A stretch of DNA of 64,000 bases from Campylobacter mucosalis (lineage in GTDB: Bacteria > Campylobacterota > Campylobacteria > Campylobacterales > Campylobacteraceae), in the NCBI RefSeq assembly GCF_013372205.1, contig NZ_CP053831.1, forward strand, positions 1,550,001-1,614,000, in the 5' to 3' direction. The notes under the pieces were generated by a model. The model saw only the letters and a program-made list of their open reading frames with translations. It had not been told where the DNA came from and made no database searches. This document shows positions 49,053-59,674 of this stretch, one piece after another. Each line of letters begins with the position of its first letter. Within the stretch, counting starts at the first letter, position 1. Both the position numbers and the translations under genes were made by a program.

Positions 49053-50120
49053 ATGAATACTTTTGGGCATAAACTAACACTTACGACATTTGGAGAGAGC
49101 CACGGAGTAGCCATAGGTGGAGTGGTTGATGGCTTTCCTGCTGGTATAAAAATAGATGTGGATTTTATACAAAATGAGCTTGATAAGCGTCGTCCTGGTA
49201 AAAATAAATTTGCAACCGCAAGAGATGAGTGCGATAGAGTAGAAATTTTTAGTGGAATTTTTGATGGCATTAGCACTGGTACGCCGATAGGTTTTGCGAT
49301 ATTTAATCAAAATCAAAAGTCAAACGACTATGAAAATTTGCGTGAAATTTTCCGTCCTGCTCACGCTGATTTTACATATTTTAAGAAATATGGCATTAGA
49401 GATCATCGTGGTGGTGGTCGCTCAAGTGCTAGAGAAACAGCCGTCAGGGTCGCTGGTGGAGCGTTTGCGCAGCTACTTTTAAATGAATTTGACATATCTA
49501 TAAAAAGCGGTGTTTTGAGCGTTGGGGACGTGATGGCAGATGAGCTTAACTGGGATTTATCAGATAAATCTGAAATTTTCGCGTTAGGTAGCGAAAATAA
49601 GATGAAAGAGCTTATAATGAAAATACGCGAAGAGCACGATAGTATCGGTGCTAGTGTTCTTAGTGTAGCTAGTGGTTTGCCAGTTGGACTTGGAGAGGGG
49701 CTGTATAATAAGCTTGACGCGGCTCTGGCTGGGGCTTTAATGGGTATAAATGGCGTAAAGGCGGTAGAGATAGGCGAGGGTATAAATGCAAGTAGACTAA
49801 AAGGCTCACAAAACAACGATCAAATGGATAGCAACGGCTTTTTAAGTAACCACGCAGGTGGGGTACTTGGCGGTATGAGTTCAGGAGAGCAAGTCGTGAT
49901 AAAAACGCACTTTAAACCGACTCCATCGATTTTTAAGTCACAAAAAACGCAAAATTTAAACAGCGAGTGCGTGGATTTTGAGCTACGAGGCAGACACGAT
50001 CCTTGCATAGGTATACGTGGCAGTGTTGTGACAACAGCGATGATTAGGCTGGTTGTCGCTGATATGTTGCTTTTAAATTCTTGTGCAAATATTAAAAATT
50101 TAAAGAAAATTTATAGGTAA
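49053..50120 (+). CDS. aroC: Chorismate synthase AroC
   Basis: Last step of the shikimate pathway, EPSP to chorismate, requiring reduced FMN. The 355 residues contain the family signatures GESHGVAIGGVVDG (about 12-25), RPAHADFTYFKKYG and RDHRGGGRSSARET (about 115-128). It is seven bases downstream of rnc and ends the operon. The 180 bases after it are AT-rich, with no gene. Confidence 0.95.
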   Translation: MNTFGHKLTLTTFGESHGVAIGGVVDGFPAGIKIDVDFIQNELDKRRPGKNKFATARDECDRVEIFSGIFDGISTGTPIGFAIFNQNQKSNDYENLREIFRPAHADFTYFKKYGIRDHRGGGRSSARETAVRVAGGAFAQLLLNEFDISIKSGVLSVGDVMADELNWDLSDKSEIFALGSENKMKELIMKIREEHDSIGASVLSVASGLPVGLGEGLYNKLDAALAGALMGINGVKAVEIGEGINASRLKGSQNNDQMDSNGFLSNHAGGVLGGMSSGEQVVIKTHFKPTPSIFKSQKTQNLNSECVDFELRGRHDPCIGIRGSVVTTAMIRLVVADMLLLNSCANIKNLKKIYR

Positions 50121-50304
50121 AAAACTAAAAAATTTTCATTTTTTATTATTTTTTATATATACCTTATTATTGCTTTGGTTGCGACAAAATAGATAAAAAT
50201 ATATTGTTTTTAGGGTGTTATTATATATCTTTGGCTATTTTTGAATTTAAAATTTATTTAAAAATGCCATATACAATTTTCCGAAATTTTTAAAAAGGAT
50301 AAGA

Positions 50305-50724
50305 ATGGCAATATCTGCTAGAAATCAGCTAAACGTAGCAATCACAGAGGTAAAAACAGGTGCGGTAAATTCGCTAGTTACAGCAAAACTAAAGGGTGGC
50401 GAAATTTTAAAGGCAACCGTTACAACAGATAGCGAGAAAAATCTTGGGCTAAAAGCTGGACTTGAAGCGGTATTTTTATTTAAAGCCTCAAGCGTGATCG
50501 TAAGTTGCGATGAGTCACTAAAGCTATCTGCTACAAACCAGATAAAAGGCGTTGTAAAATCAGTAGTTGACGGCTCTGTAAATTCAGAAGTTATCATAGA
50601 CGCAAATGGCGATGAGATCGGTGCTATCATCACAAAAGAGTCAGCTAAAAAACTAGCCTTAAAAGCTGGAGATAAAGCAACAGCGATAATAAAAGCGACA
50701 AATATCATCGTCGGAGTGAGATAA
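50305..50724 (+). CDS. Di-Mop molybdate/molybdopterin-binding protein
   Basis: A 139-residue protein made of two consecutive TOBE/Mop domains (about 2-68 and 72-138). Each begins with an (A/S)(R/T)NQ(L/I) motif: SARNQLNV and SATNQIKG. Such molbindins bind molybdate in the cytoplasm as a store or sensor. No modABC genes are adjacent; moaC is 7 kb away. AAAAGGA precedes the ATG. A strong hairpin ends the gene. Confidence 0.85.
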   Translation: MAISARNQLNVAITEVKTGAVNSLVTAKLKGGEILKATVTTDSEKNLGLKAGLEAVFLFKASSVIVSCDESLKLSATNQIKGVVKSVVDGSVNSEVIIDANGDEIGAIITKESAKKLALKAGDKATAIIKATNIIVGVR

Positions 50725-50750
50725 ATTTGCCTACTTTTGTAGGCAAATTT
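50723..50750. terminator. Bidirectional terminator between mop gene and chemoreceptor
   Basis: A perfect 12-bp stem, AAATTTGCCTAC with GTAGGCAAATTT, around a TTTT loop. T-rich DNA on both sides suits termination of both converging genes. Confidence 0.85.
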
Positions 50751-52636
50751 TAGCTTTTAAACTGATTTAACTTCATATTTAGGCTCTCTACTTGCTTATT
50801 TAGCATATCAGAAGCCTTTGATATCTCCTCAACACTTCTTGTATTTTCAGATGATAGTTGATTTACTTTAGTAAAGTCCTGCATCGTTTTTCCAATGCTC
50901 ATAGCCATTTGCTTAACCTCTTGTGAGGCCAAATTTGTCTTGCTAATGGCATCCTCAAGAAGCCTTGCGGTTTCTTCTATCTCAGCCTGAGAGTTGTTTG
51001 AGTCACTAGCCACATCCGATACAAATTTTGAGTTTTCATTCATCATAGTTGAGGCGTCATTTACTGATTGGATTATCAAATTTATCGTGTTGTTTATCTC
51101 TATTAGCGACTTTGATGTCTTCTCAGCAAGTTGCCTTACCTCATCTGCGACAACGGCAAATCCGCGTCCGTGCTCCCCTGCACGAGCCGCTTCAATGGCG
51201 GCGTTAAGAGCGAGTAAATTTGTCTGATCAGCTATATCGTTTATGACTTGCAAAACAGCCTTGACGTCATCTGTGTTTTGGACTAAATTTCTAAGGCGAT
51301 TAGATAACTCCTGCTCGGTTTGCGCGACTTGATCTACGTTTGTAACCGTTTTTGCAAGATTATTTTTTGTATTTTTTAGTGTATCTCCCACGGCGACAAG
51401 ATCTTTAAGCGCCTCTTGGGTTTTTTCATTTGAGCTTTCGCTAGAGGTTGTAACGACTAAGGTATCGTCCATAATACCCTTAATAATCCTAAACTCATCC
51501 TCAACCCTAGAGGTTATCTCTCTTGAGGTAGAGCTAAGCTCCTCAGATAACGAAGCGTTCTCGCTGCTACTGTCTTTTGCTTCGTTTATGAGAACCCTTA
51601 TCTTTTCTATAAAGGTGTTCATGTTTGAGCTTATCTTGCCGATCTCATCTTTTGAGTTGAAATTTAAACGCTTAGTAAGATCGCCCTCACCAACGGCTAA
51701 ATCCCCTGAAAGCTCCACCAATCTCACAATCGGGCGGAATAAAATTTTAAGCAACAACCAAACCAAAACAATCGCCACAATCGCTGTAACAGCACCGATA
51801 GCTAGGCTAAATTTGGCATTTTGTGCATTTAACGCCAAAGCGTCATCAAGCCTTAGCGCAAACAATACACTTAAACCAGTATCTGATATGGCAGAGTAGG
51901 ATAAAAGCTTGTCCTCTTGGTTAAATTTGTAGTAATAAACCCCGTTTTTGTTCCTATCAATCTCGCTTGCGATAGCCCTTAAAGTTGAGTCAAGATCGGC
52001 TATATTTTTGCCTATCATATCCTTGTTTGGATGATATAAGCAGGTGCCGTCTTTAGTGATCAGAACAAAATATCCGTTGGCATTTTTCAAATCATCGCCA
52101 TTAAACATATCAACAACCTCGCCAAACGATACGTCAGCTCCCATAACTCCTATAAATTTGCCGTCCTTTACTATCGGCGCAGCAAACGTAGTGACGGCTT
52201 GTCCTGTTGCCTTATCGGTGTAAAAATCGGTGGTAATGACGCTATTTTTAGACTTTGCTTTTATGTACCAATCCCTAGTATCAGCCTTGTAATCGCTATC
52301 TGGCACCCAGTCATCGCTAAAAGCAACGTCGCCATTTTCCAATCCATAAAAAGTGGCTATAAATTTGCCCTGACTGGTTATGGCTTTAATGGAATTTATG
52401 TTTTGCTCCCTGTTGTGTTCGCTTAGCATAGTTTTGGCTCCGTCCACTATCGAACTTTTGCTATCATACCAAATTCCAACCTTGCCACTAACCTGCCTAG
52501 CGAGTACCAAAGCGCTATCTTCTGCTACCTTAACGATAATATTTTTCGTGCCGTTATATGTCACGGCAACCAAAATGCCAACGATTAAAATCGATAAAAT
52601 CGACACCGAAAATATAATTTTTTGCCTAAAACCCAT
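50750..52636 (-). CDS. Methyl-accepting chemotaxis protein (dCACHE)
   Basis: A 628-residue chemoreceptor. It has a membrane helix (about 8-28), a periplasmic double-CACHE domain (about 35-265), a second helix (about 277-298), a HAMP domain (about 300-350) and a signalling domain. The hairpin tip is [20 protein letters not shown]. The ligand pocket shows TRDWY, DFYTD and GADVSF, again the pattern reported for amino-acid receptors; the ligand itself is unknown. AGGAG precedes the ATG. It is monocistronic by position and ends at the hairpin shared with the mop gene. Confidence 0.9.
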   Translation of the reverse strand: MGFRQKIIFSVSILSILIVGILVAVTYNGTKNIIVKVAEDSALVLARQVSGKVGIWYDSKSSIVDGAKTMLSEHNREQNINSIKAITSQGKFIATFYGLENGDVAFSDDWVPDSDYKADTRDWYIKAKSKNSVITTDFYTDKATGQAVTTFAAPIVKDGKFIGVMGADVSFGEVVDMFNGDDLKNANGYFVLITKDGTCLYHPNKDMIGKNIADLDSTLRAIASEIDRNKNGVYYYKFNQEDKLLSYSAISDTGLSVLFALRLDDALALNAQNAKFSLAIGAVTAIVAIVLVWLLLKILFRPIVRLVELSGDLAVGEGDLTKRLNFNSKDEIGKISSNMNTFIEKIRVLINEAKDSSSENASLSEELSSTSREITSRVEDEFRIIKGIMDDTLVVTTSSESSNEKTQEALKDLVAVGDTLKNTKNNLAKTVTNVDQVAQTEQELSNRLRNLVQNTDDVKAVLQVINDIADQTNLLALNAAIEAARAGEHGRGFAVVADEVRQLAEKTSKSLIEINNTINLIIQSVNDASTMMNENSKFVSDVASDSNNSQAEIEETARLLEDAISKTNLASQEVKQMAMSIGKTMQDFTKVNQLSSENTRSVEEISKASDMLNKQVESLNMKLNQFKS

Positions 52637-52712
52637 TTTATCTCCTCGTTGTATGAAATTGGCGCAAATTTTATAATTTTTTGCTTGAAATATTGCTTTT
52701 TTAATCGCCTTT

Positions 52713-54251
52713 TTAATTTAAAATATTATCTTTTTTAATTTTAAATTCGCCATTTTCTTTTTGCGATATATCAGTTAAATTTTCATCTTTTGGTATATGT
52801 GCTTTAAAATAGTATCTATCATCAAATTTTACTTTAACCAAAAGATTATTTATCGTAGTTTTATTCTCATCGCTTGTTGTTTTATCTATGCAAGTTGCGT
52901 TGTAGTCGTTAAAACAAACTGGGATTTTTTCTAAAATTTCTTTACCAATAAATTCATTTTTTATAGTGAAGCTGTCTTTGTAGTTGGCGAGTTTTATTAT
53001 TCTTACAAAGTCGGAACTAAGAACTGGCATCATTGCAAAACCCACAAATACAGAGAACAAAAAAATGTACTTATATTCAAATGTCTTTAAACAGGCAATT
53101 ACTTTAATAAAAATCAAAAGAAAAAATGTTAATAGTAAAAATAAAAAGTTGATATCTTGATATCTAGCATATACAAATGATATGAAAATAAGATCAAAAC
53201 ATAAAGCCAATATTAAAATAGACAAATTTATGTAATCTTTATACGCTTTGTTTTTATAAATACCAAAACCAAAATATATGGCAAATAATAAAATGTATAT
53301 ACATATAGTCCAATTAAAGTTTTCTAATATAATGTCGCAAATCCATTTTAGCTTTTCAAAATCGTAAGCAAATGGCAAAGCACAAATAACTAACATACAA
53401 ATTTGCATAATCCAAAATATGAAACTTATAATTTTATTTTCTGTATTATTTTTAAAGATAGCATAGCCATAAGCCATTAAAAAAACAATTGTATATCCAA
53501 TATATAAAAATGCCAAAATACTAACACCAAAGAGCAAATAAATTATATCATTTAAATTTGTCTGTGGGACTTGACTGATATTTATAAAATATGGAACACA
53601 AAAGCACGCACCAAAAAACACACAAAACCAAAAAGTCGTTTTAGGATTTGTTTTAATTGCATTTACAGCTCGAAAAGAATCGTCAAGAATAGATTTTACA
53701 GTGTGTTTAATTGGATCAATATTGTAATATTCTAAAAAATTTGAGCTGAGTTTGCCGTATATTTTGTGTAATTCACTCTCATTTTTTAAAAACTGCTTAT
53801 ATAAAATTTTACGCTCATCGCTATCTTTTGAAGCAATATGCTTGTATATAATTTCTTTTTGAGAGGTTAAAATATCTTTTAATTTTTGCAAATTTACTTT
53901 TCTTAGCTTTAATGAATTTTGAATATCAAAAATCAAAAATTTACCCAAATTGGCTAGCAAATTCTGAAAATCTATAAGATTTTCTTTTGATTTTTGACTC
54001 AAATACCTTGTGTCGGCACTATTTAGATCTTTTTTAATTTCTTTATAAATTTTATCCGCACTTTTTAGTTTTTGATACTTTTGTTTTAGTGTTTGGAGTT
54101 TAAATTTTTCAACATACGTAGAATGTCTATCATCAAGCTCATTAAGCATTTTTGAACACTTTAAAATAGTGTCAAAATTTATATTTTCAAGCGTTTGTAG
54201 TTCATTTTCTACTTCGTCTAAATCTTTAAAACCCAAATCACATTCAAACAT
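52713..54251 (-). CDS. Unknown multi-pass membrane protein coupled to ilvD
   Basis: I do not recognise this 512-residue protein. Residues 1-190 are helical and charged, with likely coiled coil (SKEKLQ-type heptads around 60-130). Residues 210-425 hold about seven membrane segments. The last 90 residues are again soluble and charged, with a single Cys pair ([10 protein letters not shown]). The start is the ATG sharing one base with the ilvD stop (TAATG), with GGAGG upstream; an ATG 21 codons earlier lies inside ilvD. It is more AT-rich and Lys/Phe/Ile-rich than its neighbours, which may mean recent acquisition. Confidence 0.65.
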   Translation of the reverse strand: MFECDLGFKDLDEVENELQTLENINFDTILKCSKMLNELDDRHSTYVEKFKLQTLKQKYQKLKSADKIYKEIKKDLNSADTRYLSQKSKENLIDFQNLLANLGKFLIFDIQNSLKLRKVNLQKLKDILTSQKEIIYKHIASKDSDERKILYKQFLKNESELHKIYGKLSSNFLEYYNIDPIKHTVKSILDDSFRAVNAIKTNPKTTFWFCVFFGACFCVPYFINISQVPQTNLNDIIYLLFGVSILAFLYIGYTIVFLMAYGYAIFKNNTENKIISFIFWIMQICMLVICALPFAYDFEKLKWICDIILENFNWTICIYILLFAIYFGFGIYKNKAYKDYINLSILILALCFDLIFISFVYARYQDINFLFLLLTFFLLIFIKVIACLKTFEYKYIFLFSVFVGFAMMPVLSSDFVRIIKLANYKDSFTIKNEFIGKEILEKIPVCFNDYNATCIDKTTSDENKTTINNLLVKVKFDDRYYFKAHIPKDENLTDISQKENGEFKIKKDNILN

Positions 54252-55924
54252 TACGCCTCCAAAATCGCTCCATTGCTTGCATTTGTCACGAGCTTTCGGT
54301 ATTGGCGTAGCCAACGAGAATTTAACGGCTTATCAAGTGGTTTAAACTCAGCTTTTCGGCGTGAAATTTCATCATCACTCAAAAGCACGTTTATTGAGTA
54401 GCTATCCACGTCAATCTCAATTATATCGCCATCCTTTAAAAGTCCTATCATACCGCCCTCAGCCGCTTCTGGGCTTACGTGTCCGATGCTTAGCCCCCTT
54501 GTTGCACCTGAGAAGCGTCCGTCCGTGATTAACGCTACGTCCGCACCAAGCCCCTTGCCCATTATTAGCGATGTCGGGCTTAACATCTCTTGCATACCAG
54601 GACCCCCACGTGGTCCTTCGTAGCGGATTACGACCACGTCGCCCTTTGCAACCTTGCCACCTGAAATTCCAGCTATCGCCTCATCTTGGCTATTAAAGCA
54701 AACCGCTTTGCCCCTAAATTTTCGCTCTCCGACAATCCCAGCTGTTTTTATAACACACCCTTGCTCGGCTAGATTGCCAAACAAAATCGCAAGTCCGCCG
54801 ACCTTTGAGTAAGCATTTTCTACCTTATGAATAATGCTTTCATCTTTTATCTGGCTAGCTCCTACGCGCTCGCCCAAATTTTCGCCACTAATTGTTAAAT
54901 TATCTAGTCTTAAAAGCCCATTATCACGGCGTGAAATCTCTTTTATCACGGCATTCATACCACCGGCTCTGCCAACGTCCTCCATATGTACATTTGGCAG
55001 ACTTGGGCTGATTTTAGCGATGTGAGCGATGTTTTGGCTGATTTTATTTAGATCGCCAACTTGCAAATTTACCCCAGCTTCACGTGCAATGGCTAACATA
55101 TGAAGCACGGTGTTTGAGCTACCACCCATTGCCATATCAACAACAAGTGCGTTTTGCACCGCGTCAGCGTTTAAGATGTTGCGAATTTTAAACCGCTCAT
55201 CAAGTGCGATTTCACAAATCCTACGCCCAGCGCGACGCACTAGCTCTTCACGCTCAGGTGTGAGTGCTAAAATAGTGCCGTTGCCACTAAGCGCTATACC
55301 CATAGCCTCACAAAGCGTATTCATTGAATTTGCAGTAAACATGCCAGAACAACTACCGCCACTTGGACAGGCGTTACACTCTATGTTTTTTAGCTCACGT
55401 TCGCTGATTTGCTTATTTTCAAATTTGCCAACCGCCTCAAACGCCGTGGCTAAATCGATCGGCTCGCCCTTGTCGGTGTAGCCCTTTTTCATCGGACCCC
55501 CACTTACAAATATGGTCGGCACATTAACACGCAAAGCACCCATTATCATACCGGGTACGATTTTATCGCAGTTTGGCATACAAACGAGTGCGTCAAGTGC
55601 GTGTGCGTTCATCACGGTTTCAATAGAATTTGCAATAATCTCGCGACTTGGCAGAGAGTAAAGCATACCGCCGTGCCCCATCGCAATGCCATCATCAACG
55701 CCAATGGCGTTAAACTCAAACGGCACACAGCCATTTTTACGGATCTCATCTTTTAAAATTTCAGCGTATTTATTTAAGAAAAAATGCCCGGGGATAATCT
55801 CAATAAAACTATTTGCAATGCCGATAAATGGCTTATCAAAGTCAGCGTCGCTTAGCCCAGTCGCCCTTAAAAGCGAGCGATGCGGTGTGCGTGTGTAGCC
55901 CTTTTTTATGATGTCACTTCTCAT
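54251..55924 (-). CDS. ilvD: Dihydroxy-acid dehydratase IlvD
   Basis: Dehydrates 2,3-dihydroxy acids in valine, leucine and isoleucine synthesis; an iron-sulfur enzyme. It has 557 residues. Cluster Cys are visible in VCMPNCDK (near 117-124) and [15 protein letters not shown] (near 190-204). Family blocks GRFSGATRG and GPRGGPGM lie toward the C-terminus. Its 5' end overlaps the helical unknown gene by 11 bases and its stop is joined to the membrane protein gene. Confidence 0.95.
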   Translation of the reverse strand: MRSDIIKKGYTRTPHRSLLRATGLSDADFDKPFIGIANSFIEIIPGHFFLNKYAEILKDEIRKNGCVPFEFNAIGVDDGIAMGHGGMLYSLPSREIIANSIETVMNAHALDALVCMPNCDKIVPGMIMGALRVNVPTIFVSGGPMKKGYTDKGEPIDLATAFEAVGKFENKQISERELKNIECNACPSGGSCSGMFTANSMNTLCEAMGIALSGNGTILALTPEREELVRRAGRRICEIALDERFKIRNILNADAVQNALVVDMAMGGSSNTVLHMLAIAREAGVNLQVGDLNKISQNIAHIAKISPSLPNVHMEDVGRAGGMNAVIKEISRRDNGLLRLDNLTISGENLGERVGASQIKDESIIHKVENAYSKVGGLAILFGNLAEQGCVIKTAGIVGERKFRGKAVCFNSQDEAIAGISGGKVAKGDVVVIRYEGPRGGPGMQEMLSPTSLIMGKGLGADVALITDGRFSGATRGLSIGHVSPEAAEGGMIGLLKDGDIIEIDVDSYSINVLLSDDEISRRKAEFKPLDKPLNSRWLRQYRKLVTNASNGAILEA

Positions 55925-57077
55925 TTTTATCCTTTAAATTTGCTATAAAATCTTTTGCAGCTCTGTAAGCTCTATCGCCAATTTTCTTGGCTTCTTTTGT
56001 GATTTGAGCGTGTTTTAGTTGTTCTATTTTTTCATTTGTCTTCTTCTCAAACTCGCTTATTTCTTGCTTTATACTCTCAAATTTCTCATTCACATCGACC
56101 TTGCCACTAAGTTCGCTCTTTAAGTGCTCTAGTCGCTGAGTAGCAACGCTTAAAAATGCGTCTACCTTTTCGTTTTGCTTCATCTCTTCAAGTCGCTCAA
56201 ATAGCGTAGCACTTGCAACTTCGCTCATTCGTTTTAGCTTTGCCATACCAGTATCTAAGCTATTATCTAGCAAATTTTCAATGACGCTTCTACTTGGCTC
56301 TTCACTACTAGCGCCTATCTCTTTTAGCACCGATATAAAGCCTTCATCGATGTTTTTTAGCTCTTTTATACTCTTTGCAATGCCAATCTCACTTGGTGCA
56401 AATTTTGCATTATTTTTTAAAATTTCTATAGCATTTGATATGCCCTCTTTTGAGCCCATTATTGCACCACTAACTAGCTCTTTTGCGTAAGCGTGGCTCT
56501 CATTTGCAACCTCGATTGATGAGAGTATTATCGTTTTTGAAATTTCAAGTATTCTTTCGCTGCTAAATTCACCGTCATTTATCGTGTTAAAGCTTATGCT
56601 TTTTGCTATCTCACAAGCGGTCTGCTCAACGTTTGTGCCACGCTCAAGAGTGGTTAAAAAGGCGTTTTGCGAGATCTCTTTTAGTATGTCAAAAAGCCTA
56701 GTTTCACGCATTATCGCACTATTTAAAAGTCCTAAAAAATACTCTTTTTGCAAAAGCTCGCTATCTTGGACGACCTGTTCAGCTGTTTCAAAGGACATCT
56801 TTAGCTCAGATTTTATCTCGTTTTGTTTTAAATTTATAGCCTTAGCTATCTCATCAGCTTTATCAATCAGCCTATAAAGCTCTCTTTGCTTTTCTCCGAC
56901 TAACGCCTCATTTATCGCACTCATCGCGTCGCTTAGATTTTGCAAATCATCTTTGTTAGCTTTGATAAGCTCGTTTAAAATTTCTTGCATTTTAGCCGCT
57001 AAATTTGCCCTAAACTCATCTTTATCAAGGCTTTTTAAGCCTAAAATTTCATCTCTTATCGCCCTTTTATCTACCAT
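55914..57077 (-). CDS. Hypothetical all-helical protein, 387 residues
   Basis: I do not recognise this gene. It is predicted to be almost entirely helical, with long amphipathic stretches and a Lys/Glu-rich end, like apolipoprotein- or phasin-type proteins. No signal peptide, membrane helix or catalytic motif is seen. The end (about 320-385) has classic coiled-coil heptads. It lies nine bases downstream of the HP0495-like gene and overlaps ilvD by 11 bases. Confidence 0.65.
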   Translation of the reverse strand: MVDKRAIRDEILGLKSLDKDEFRANLAAKMQEILNELIKANKDDLQNLSDAMSAINEALVGEKQRELYRLIDKADEIAKAINLKQNEIKSELKMSFETAEQVVQDSELLQKEYFLGLLNSAIMRETRLFDILKEISQNAFLTTLERGTNVEQTACEIAKSISFNTINDGEFSSERILEISKTIILSSIEVANESHAYAKELVSGAIMGSKEGISNAIEILKNNAKFAPSEIGIAKSIKELKNIDEGFISVLKEIGASSEEPSRSVIENLLDNSLDTGMAKLKRMSEVASATLFERLEEMKQNEKVDAFLSVATQRLEHLKSELSGKVDVNEKFESIKQEISEFEKKTNEKIEQLKHAQITKEAKKIGDRAYRAAKDFIANLKDKNEK

Positions 57078-57086
57078 AACAAATCC

Positions 57087-57353
57087 TCATAAAACATACT
57101 TTGCACTATGTTTTAGTGCCGAAAATATCTCAAGCCTCTCCTCGTCGCCCAAAACAAACACATTTACGCTGTAACTTGCATATTTTTTGTCTTTGCTGAA
57201 ATTTGAAAACTCTACTTTATGCTCCCTATCGCCAACTATGCTTTTTACGATCAAATTTATATCATCTTTAGAGTCAAGTATGACTTTATACTCCCAAAAT
57301 ATGGGGTATTTTATGTCTGGTTTTTTATCATTTAGATCGAATATATTCGCCAC
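57087..57353 (-). CDS. HP0495/DUF493 family protein
   Basis: A small alpha-beta protein of 88 residues of the YbeD/HP0495 family (ferredoxin-like fold, function unknown). The [11 protein letters not shown] segment near the N-terminus is typical. I place the start at the GTG at 57353, because GGAGG lies five bases upstream and the length then matches the family. The ATG eight codons earlier would overlap moaC by 50 bases without its own ribosome site. It overlaps moaC by 26 bases either way and is probably coupled to it. Confidence 0.7.
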   Translation of the reverse strand: MANIFDLNDKKPDIKYPIFWEYKVILDSKDDINLIVKSIVGDREHKVEFSNFSKDKKYASYSVNVFVLGDEERLEIFSALKHSAKYVL

Positions 57354-57801
57354 TTTTACCTCCACTTTTGCTCTCAAGCGTGATATCGCTTATCACCATA
57401 CTTTTATCAATAGCTTTTATCATATCATAAATAGTTAAAAGTCCCACGCTAACGCCCGTTAATGCCTCCATCTCAACGCCGGTTTTGCCCTTGATTTTTA
57501 CACTTACGTATAATTTAAATGCAAATTTATCAGCCAACTCCTCTATGTCACAATCCACGCCTAGTATATTTAGCGGGTGGCACATCGGTATTAGCTCACT
57601 TGTTTTTTTAGAGCCCATTATCGCAGCAACCACTGCGGTTTGCAAAACTGGACCTTTTTTGCCAGTATTTTCTTTAACGGCACTAAATGCCTCTTTGCTC
57701 ATCGTTATCACGCCACTTGCAGTAGCGATACGCAAAGTGTCATCTTTTGGGCTTACATCGACCATTTTTGGACGATTTTTCTCATCGATATGTGTTAGCA
57801 T
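57328..57801 (-). CDS. moaC: Cyclic pyranopterin monophosphate synthase MoaC
   Basis: Second step of molybdenum cofactor synthesis. It has 157 residues, with MCHPLNI near 77-83 and [17 protein letters not shown] near 113-129 holding the conserved active-site residues, and a Lys in KGKTGVE. TATAAT at 57832-57827 provides the promoter. It heads the moaC, HP0495-like, helical protein, ilvD, membrane protein run. Confidence 0.95.
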   Translation of the reverse strand: MLTHIDEKNRPKMVDVSPKDDTLRIATASGVITMSKEAFSAVKENTGKKGPVLQTAVVAAIMGSKKTSELIPMCHPLNILGVDCDIEELADKFAFKLYVSVKIKGKTGVEMEALTGVSVGLLTIYDMIKAIDKSMVISDITLESKSGGKSGEYIRSK

Positions 57802-57826
57802 TTTAATCCTTATTTGATTTTTTATG

Positions 57827-57832
57827 ATTATA
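57827..57832 (-). promoter_or_regulatory. moaC promoter (-10 box)
   Basis: The minus strand reads TTGTTATAATCAT, with TATAAT at 57832-57827. The leader is about 20 bases and includes AAGGAT before the ATG. Confidence 0.5.
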
Positions 57833-57993
57833 ACAAAATGAGAATTAAAAAAGCTTGGGTAAAAATAACGTCAAAAAATTTTTAGTATTATTTTTTATTT
57901 TATTAAGAAAAATTTAAATAAAAATTTTCAACATCTTTATTTTTTATTAATAATAAGTTGGATTTAAATTTATATTAAAGTAGTATCATTCCG

Positions 57994-58060
57994 ATGTCCA
58001 ACAAGAAAAACCTCCTTTTTGTAACATAGCCCCTATCTCCCCCCAAAGGGGCTTGTTTTT
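57994..58060 (+). ncRNA. Candidate small RNA with C/U-rich hairpin loops
   Basis: This stretch lies on the strand with no gene, between divergent moaC and the end of sulP. A -10-like TATCAT at 57984-57989 would start a transcript near 57994. Hairpin 1 (about 58001-58022) pairs an A-run with a T-run and presents the loop CCTCC. Hairpin 2 pairs AGCCCCT (58028-58034) with AGGGGCT (58047-58053) around a loop with CTCCCCCC, and is followed by TGTTTTT: a complete intrinsic terminator. The total is about 66 bases. C-rich loops that attack G-rich ribosome sites are known in RepG (Helicobacter) and CJnc190 (C. jejuni). No homology is claimed. Confidence 0.6.
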
Positions 58061-59594
58061 AATCATATTCGAGTTTTATCTCTGTATCGTTTAGTATGTT
58101 CTCTTTTGTTGATATATTATCTCTTAGCAGATGTTTTAGCTCGTTAATAGCACGTCCTGAGAAAATTTCATCATCAATTATAACATCTACTTTTGTATTA
58201 TTTTTATCCACACTTCCAATAAAATCCTCCAAAGCATAAACAAAGGTAATATCCATAAAAGTCGCCTTCGAGCAGTCGATAGTAAGCTGTTTATGATTTT
58301 TATTTGGCGTTAAATTTTGGACGATTTTTGAGCTATTTGCAAAAAACATAGGTCCGATAATCTGAACAAATTTAGCATCATCTTTGTCTAAAATTTTAAT
58401 GTCAAATCTCTTTTTTTCCTTTGAAACGCGAATAAAATATAAAAACCAAGCAAGAACAACGCCAACGCCAACCGCAAAAATCAGATCAACAAAAACAGTT
58501 AGCAAAAACACAACAATCATCACACAAATGTCTTTTTTAGGGATAAATTTAATCCTTCTAAGCAAACGATAATCAAGTATATCAAAACCAACTTTTATTA
58601 AAATTCCCGCCAAAACCGCAAGTGGGACATACGATATAATTGGTGCAAAGATCAATACCGCAAGCAACAAAAACAGCGAGTGCGTCATACCAGAGAGCCT
58701 ACCAGTGCCTCCTGCTTTTATATTTGCAACTGTTCTCATAGTAGCACCAGCACCAGGTATGCCCCCTACAAAGCCTACTAAGGTGTTTCCGATGCCTTGA
58801 CCGATGAGCTCTTGATTTGATGAGTGTTTTGTCTTTGTAATCGAGTCAGCAACGATAGATGTCAAAAGCGAGTCTATAGTGCCAAGCACAGCCAAAATAA
58901 ACGCGTATGTCACGATTGAGTTTAGGTTTACTAAATCAAATTTAGGCATAACAAACTGAGCAAAACCAGTCGGTATAGCACCGATAGTAGCTACATCTAT
59001 CTTAAACAAAAAACATATCGGCGTAATAATAAGTAGTGCAAGAAGTGGTGTGGGCACGAGCGATGATAGTCGTTTTGGGCTTAGATATAATATCACTATT
59101 GTTAAAAAGCCTAAAATAACGGCATTTTGGTTAAAATTTAAAATGCTTTCAGGCAGAGTTTTTATAGCCATTATCGTGCTATCTACCCCCTTAAGCCCTA
59201 AAAGTGGATTTATCTGAAGTAAGATAATAATCACACCAATGCCGTTCATAAATCCAGACACCACAGAATATGGGATAAATTTTATAAATTTTCCAAGACG
59301 CAAAATTCCAAATAAAATTTGAAACAGCCCAGCCAAAGCAAACACAGCCATTACCGAGCTAGTATCTCCTGCAAATTTAAATACAATCGCCGCACTAACA
59401 ACAGTCATAGGACCAGTGGGTCCTGAAATTTGCATCTTTGTGCCACCAAAAACAGCAGCAAAAAACCCAAGAACTATCGCACCCCATACACCGGCACTAG
59501 CTCCAAGTCCGCTTGCTATACCAAACGCCAGTGCCAAAGGCAAAGCTATGATACCAGCAGTCAAACCGCCCGTAATATCGCCCTTAAAACCCAC
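58059..59594 (-). CDS. SulP family anion transporter with STAS domain
   Basis: A 511-residue inner-membrane transporter of the SLC26/SulP family, typically sulfate or bicarbonate with sodium or proton. It has about twelve membrane segments (10-400), with family blocks MQISGPTGPMTVV (near 55-67) and GIPGAGATMRTVANIKAGG (near 277-295). A C-terminal STAS domain (about 420-505) follows. The GTG at 59594 is chosen because GGAG is six bases upstream; a TTG four codons earlier would overlap that site. The substrate is undetermined. Confidence 0.87.
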   Translation of the reverse strand: MGFKGDITGGLTAGIIALPLALAFGIASGLGASAGVWGAIVLGFFAAVFGGTKMQISGPTGPMTVVSAAIVFKFAGDTSSVMAVFALAGLFQILFGILRLGKFIKFIPYSVVSGFMNGIGVIIILLQINPLLGLKGVDSTIMAIKTLPESILNFNQNAVILGFLTIVILYLSPKRLSSLVPTPLLALLIITPICFLFKIDVATIGAIPTGFAQFVMPKFDLVNLNSIVTYAFILAVLGTIDSLLTSIVADSITKTKHSSNQELIGQGIGNTLVGFVGGIPGAGATMRTVANIKAGGTGRLSGMTHSLFLLLAVLIFAPIISYVPLAVLAGILIKVGFDILDYRLLRRIKFIPKKDICVMIVVFLLTVFVDLIFAVGVGVVLAWFLYFIRVSKEKKRFDIKILDKDDAKFVQIIGPMFFANSSKIVQNLTPNKNHKQLTIDCSKATFMDITFVYALEDFIGSVDKNNTKVDVIIDDEIFSGRAINELKHLLRDNISTKENILNDTEIKLEYD

Positions 59595-59674
59595 GATAAT
59601 CTCCAAAATTTAAAATAAAGCCAAAATTATAGCACTAAAATTAATTATAAGAGTTAAAGTGCCGTAATTTGTGG

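Noticed and set aside
50121-50304. Gene in the 184-base gap after aroC
   Set aside because: AT-rich, with stops in all frames; only weak T/A hairpins seen.
58037-58044. CTCCCCCC run as a phase-variation tract
   Set aside because: Only six C in a row, below the usual slippage length, and it lies in a terminator loop; treated as part of the sRNA candidate.
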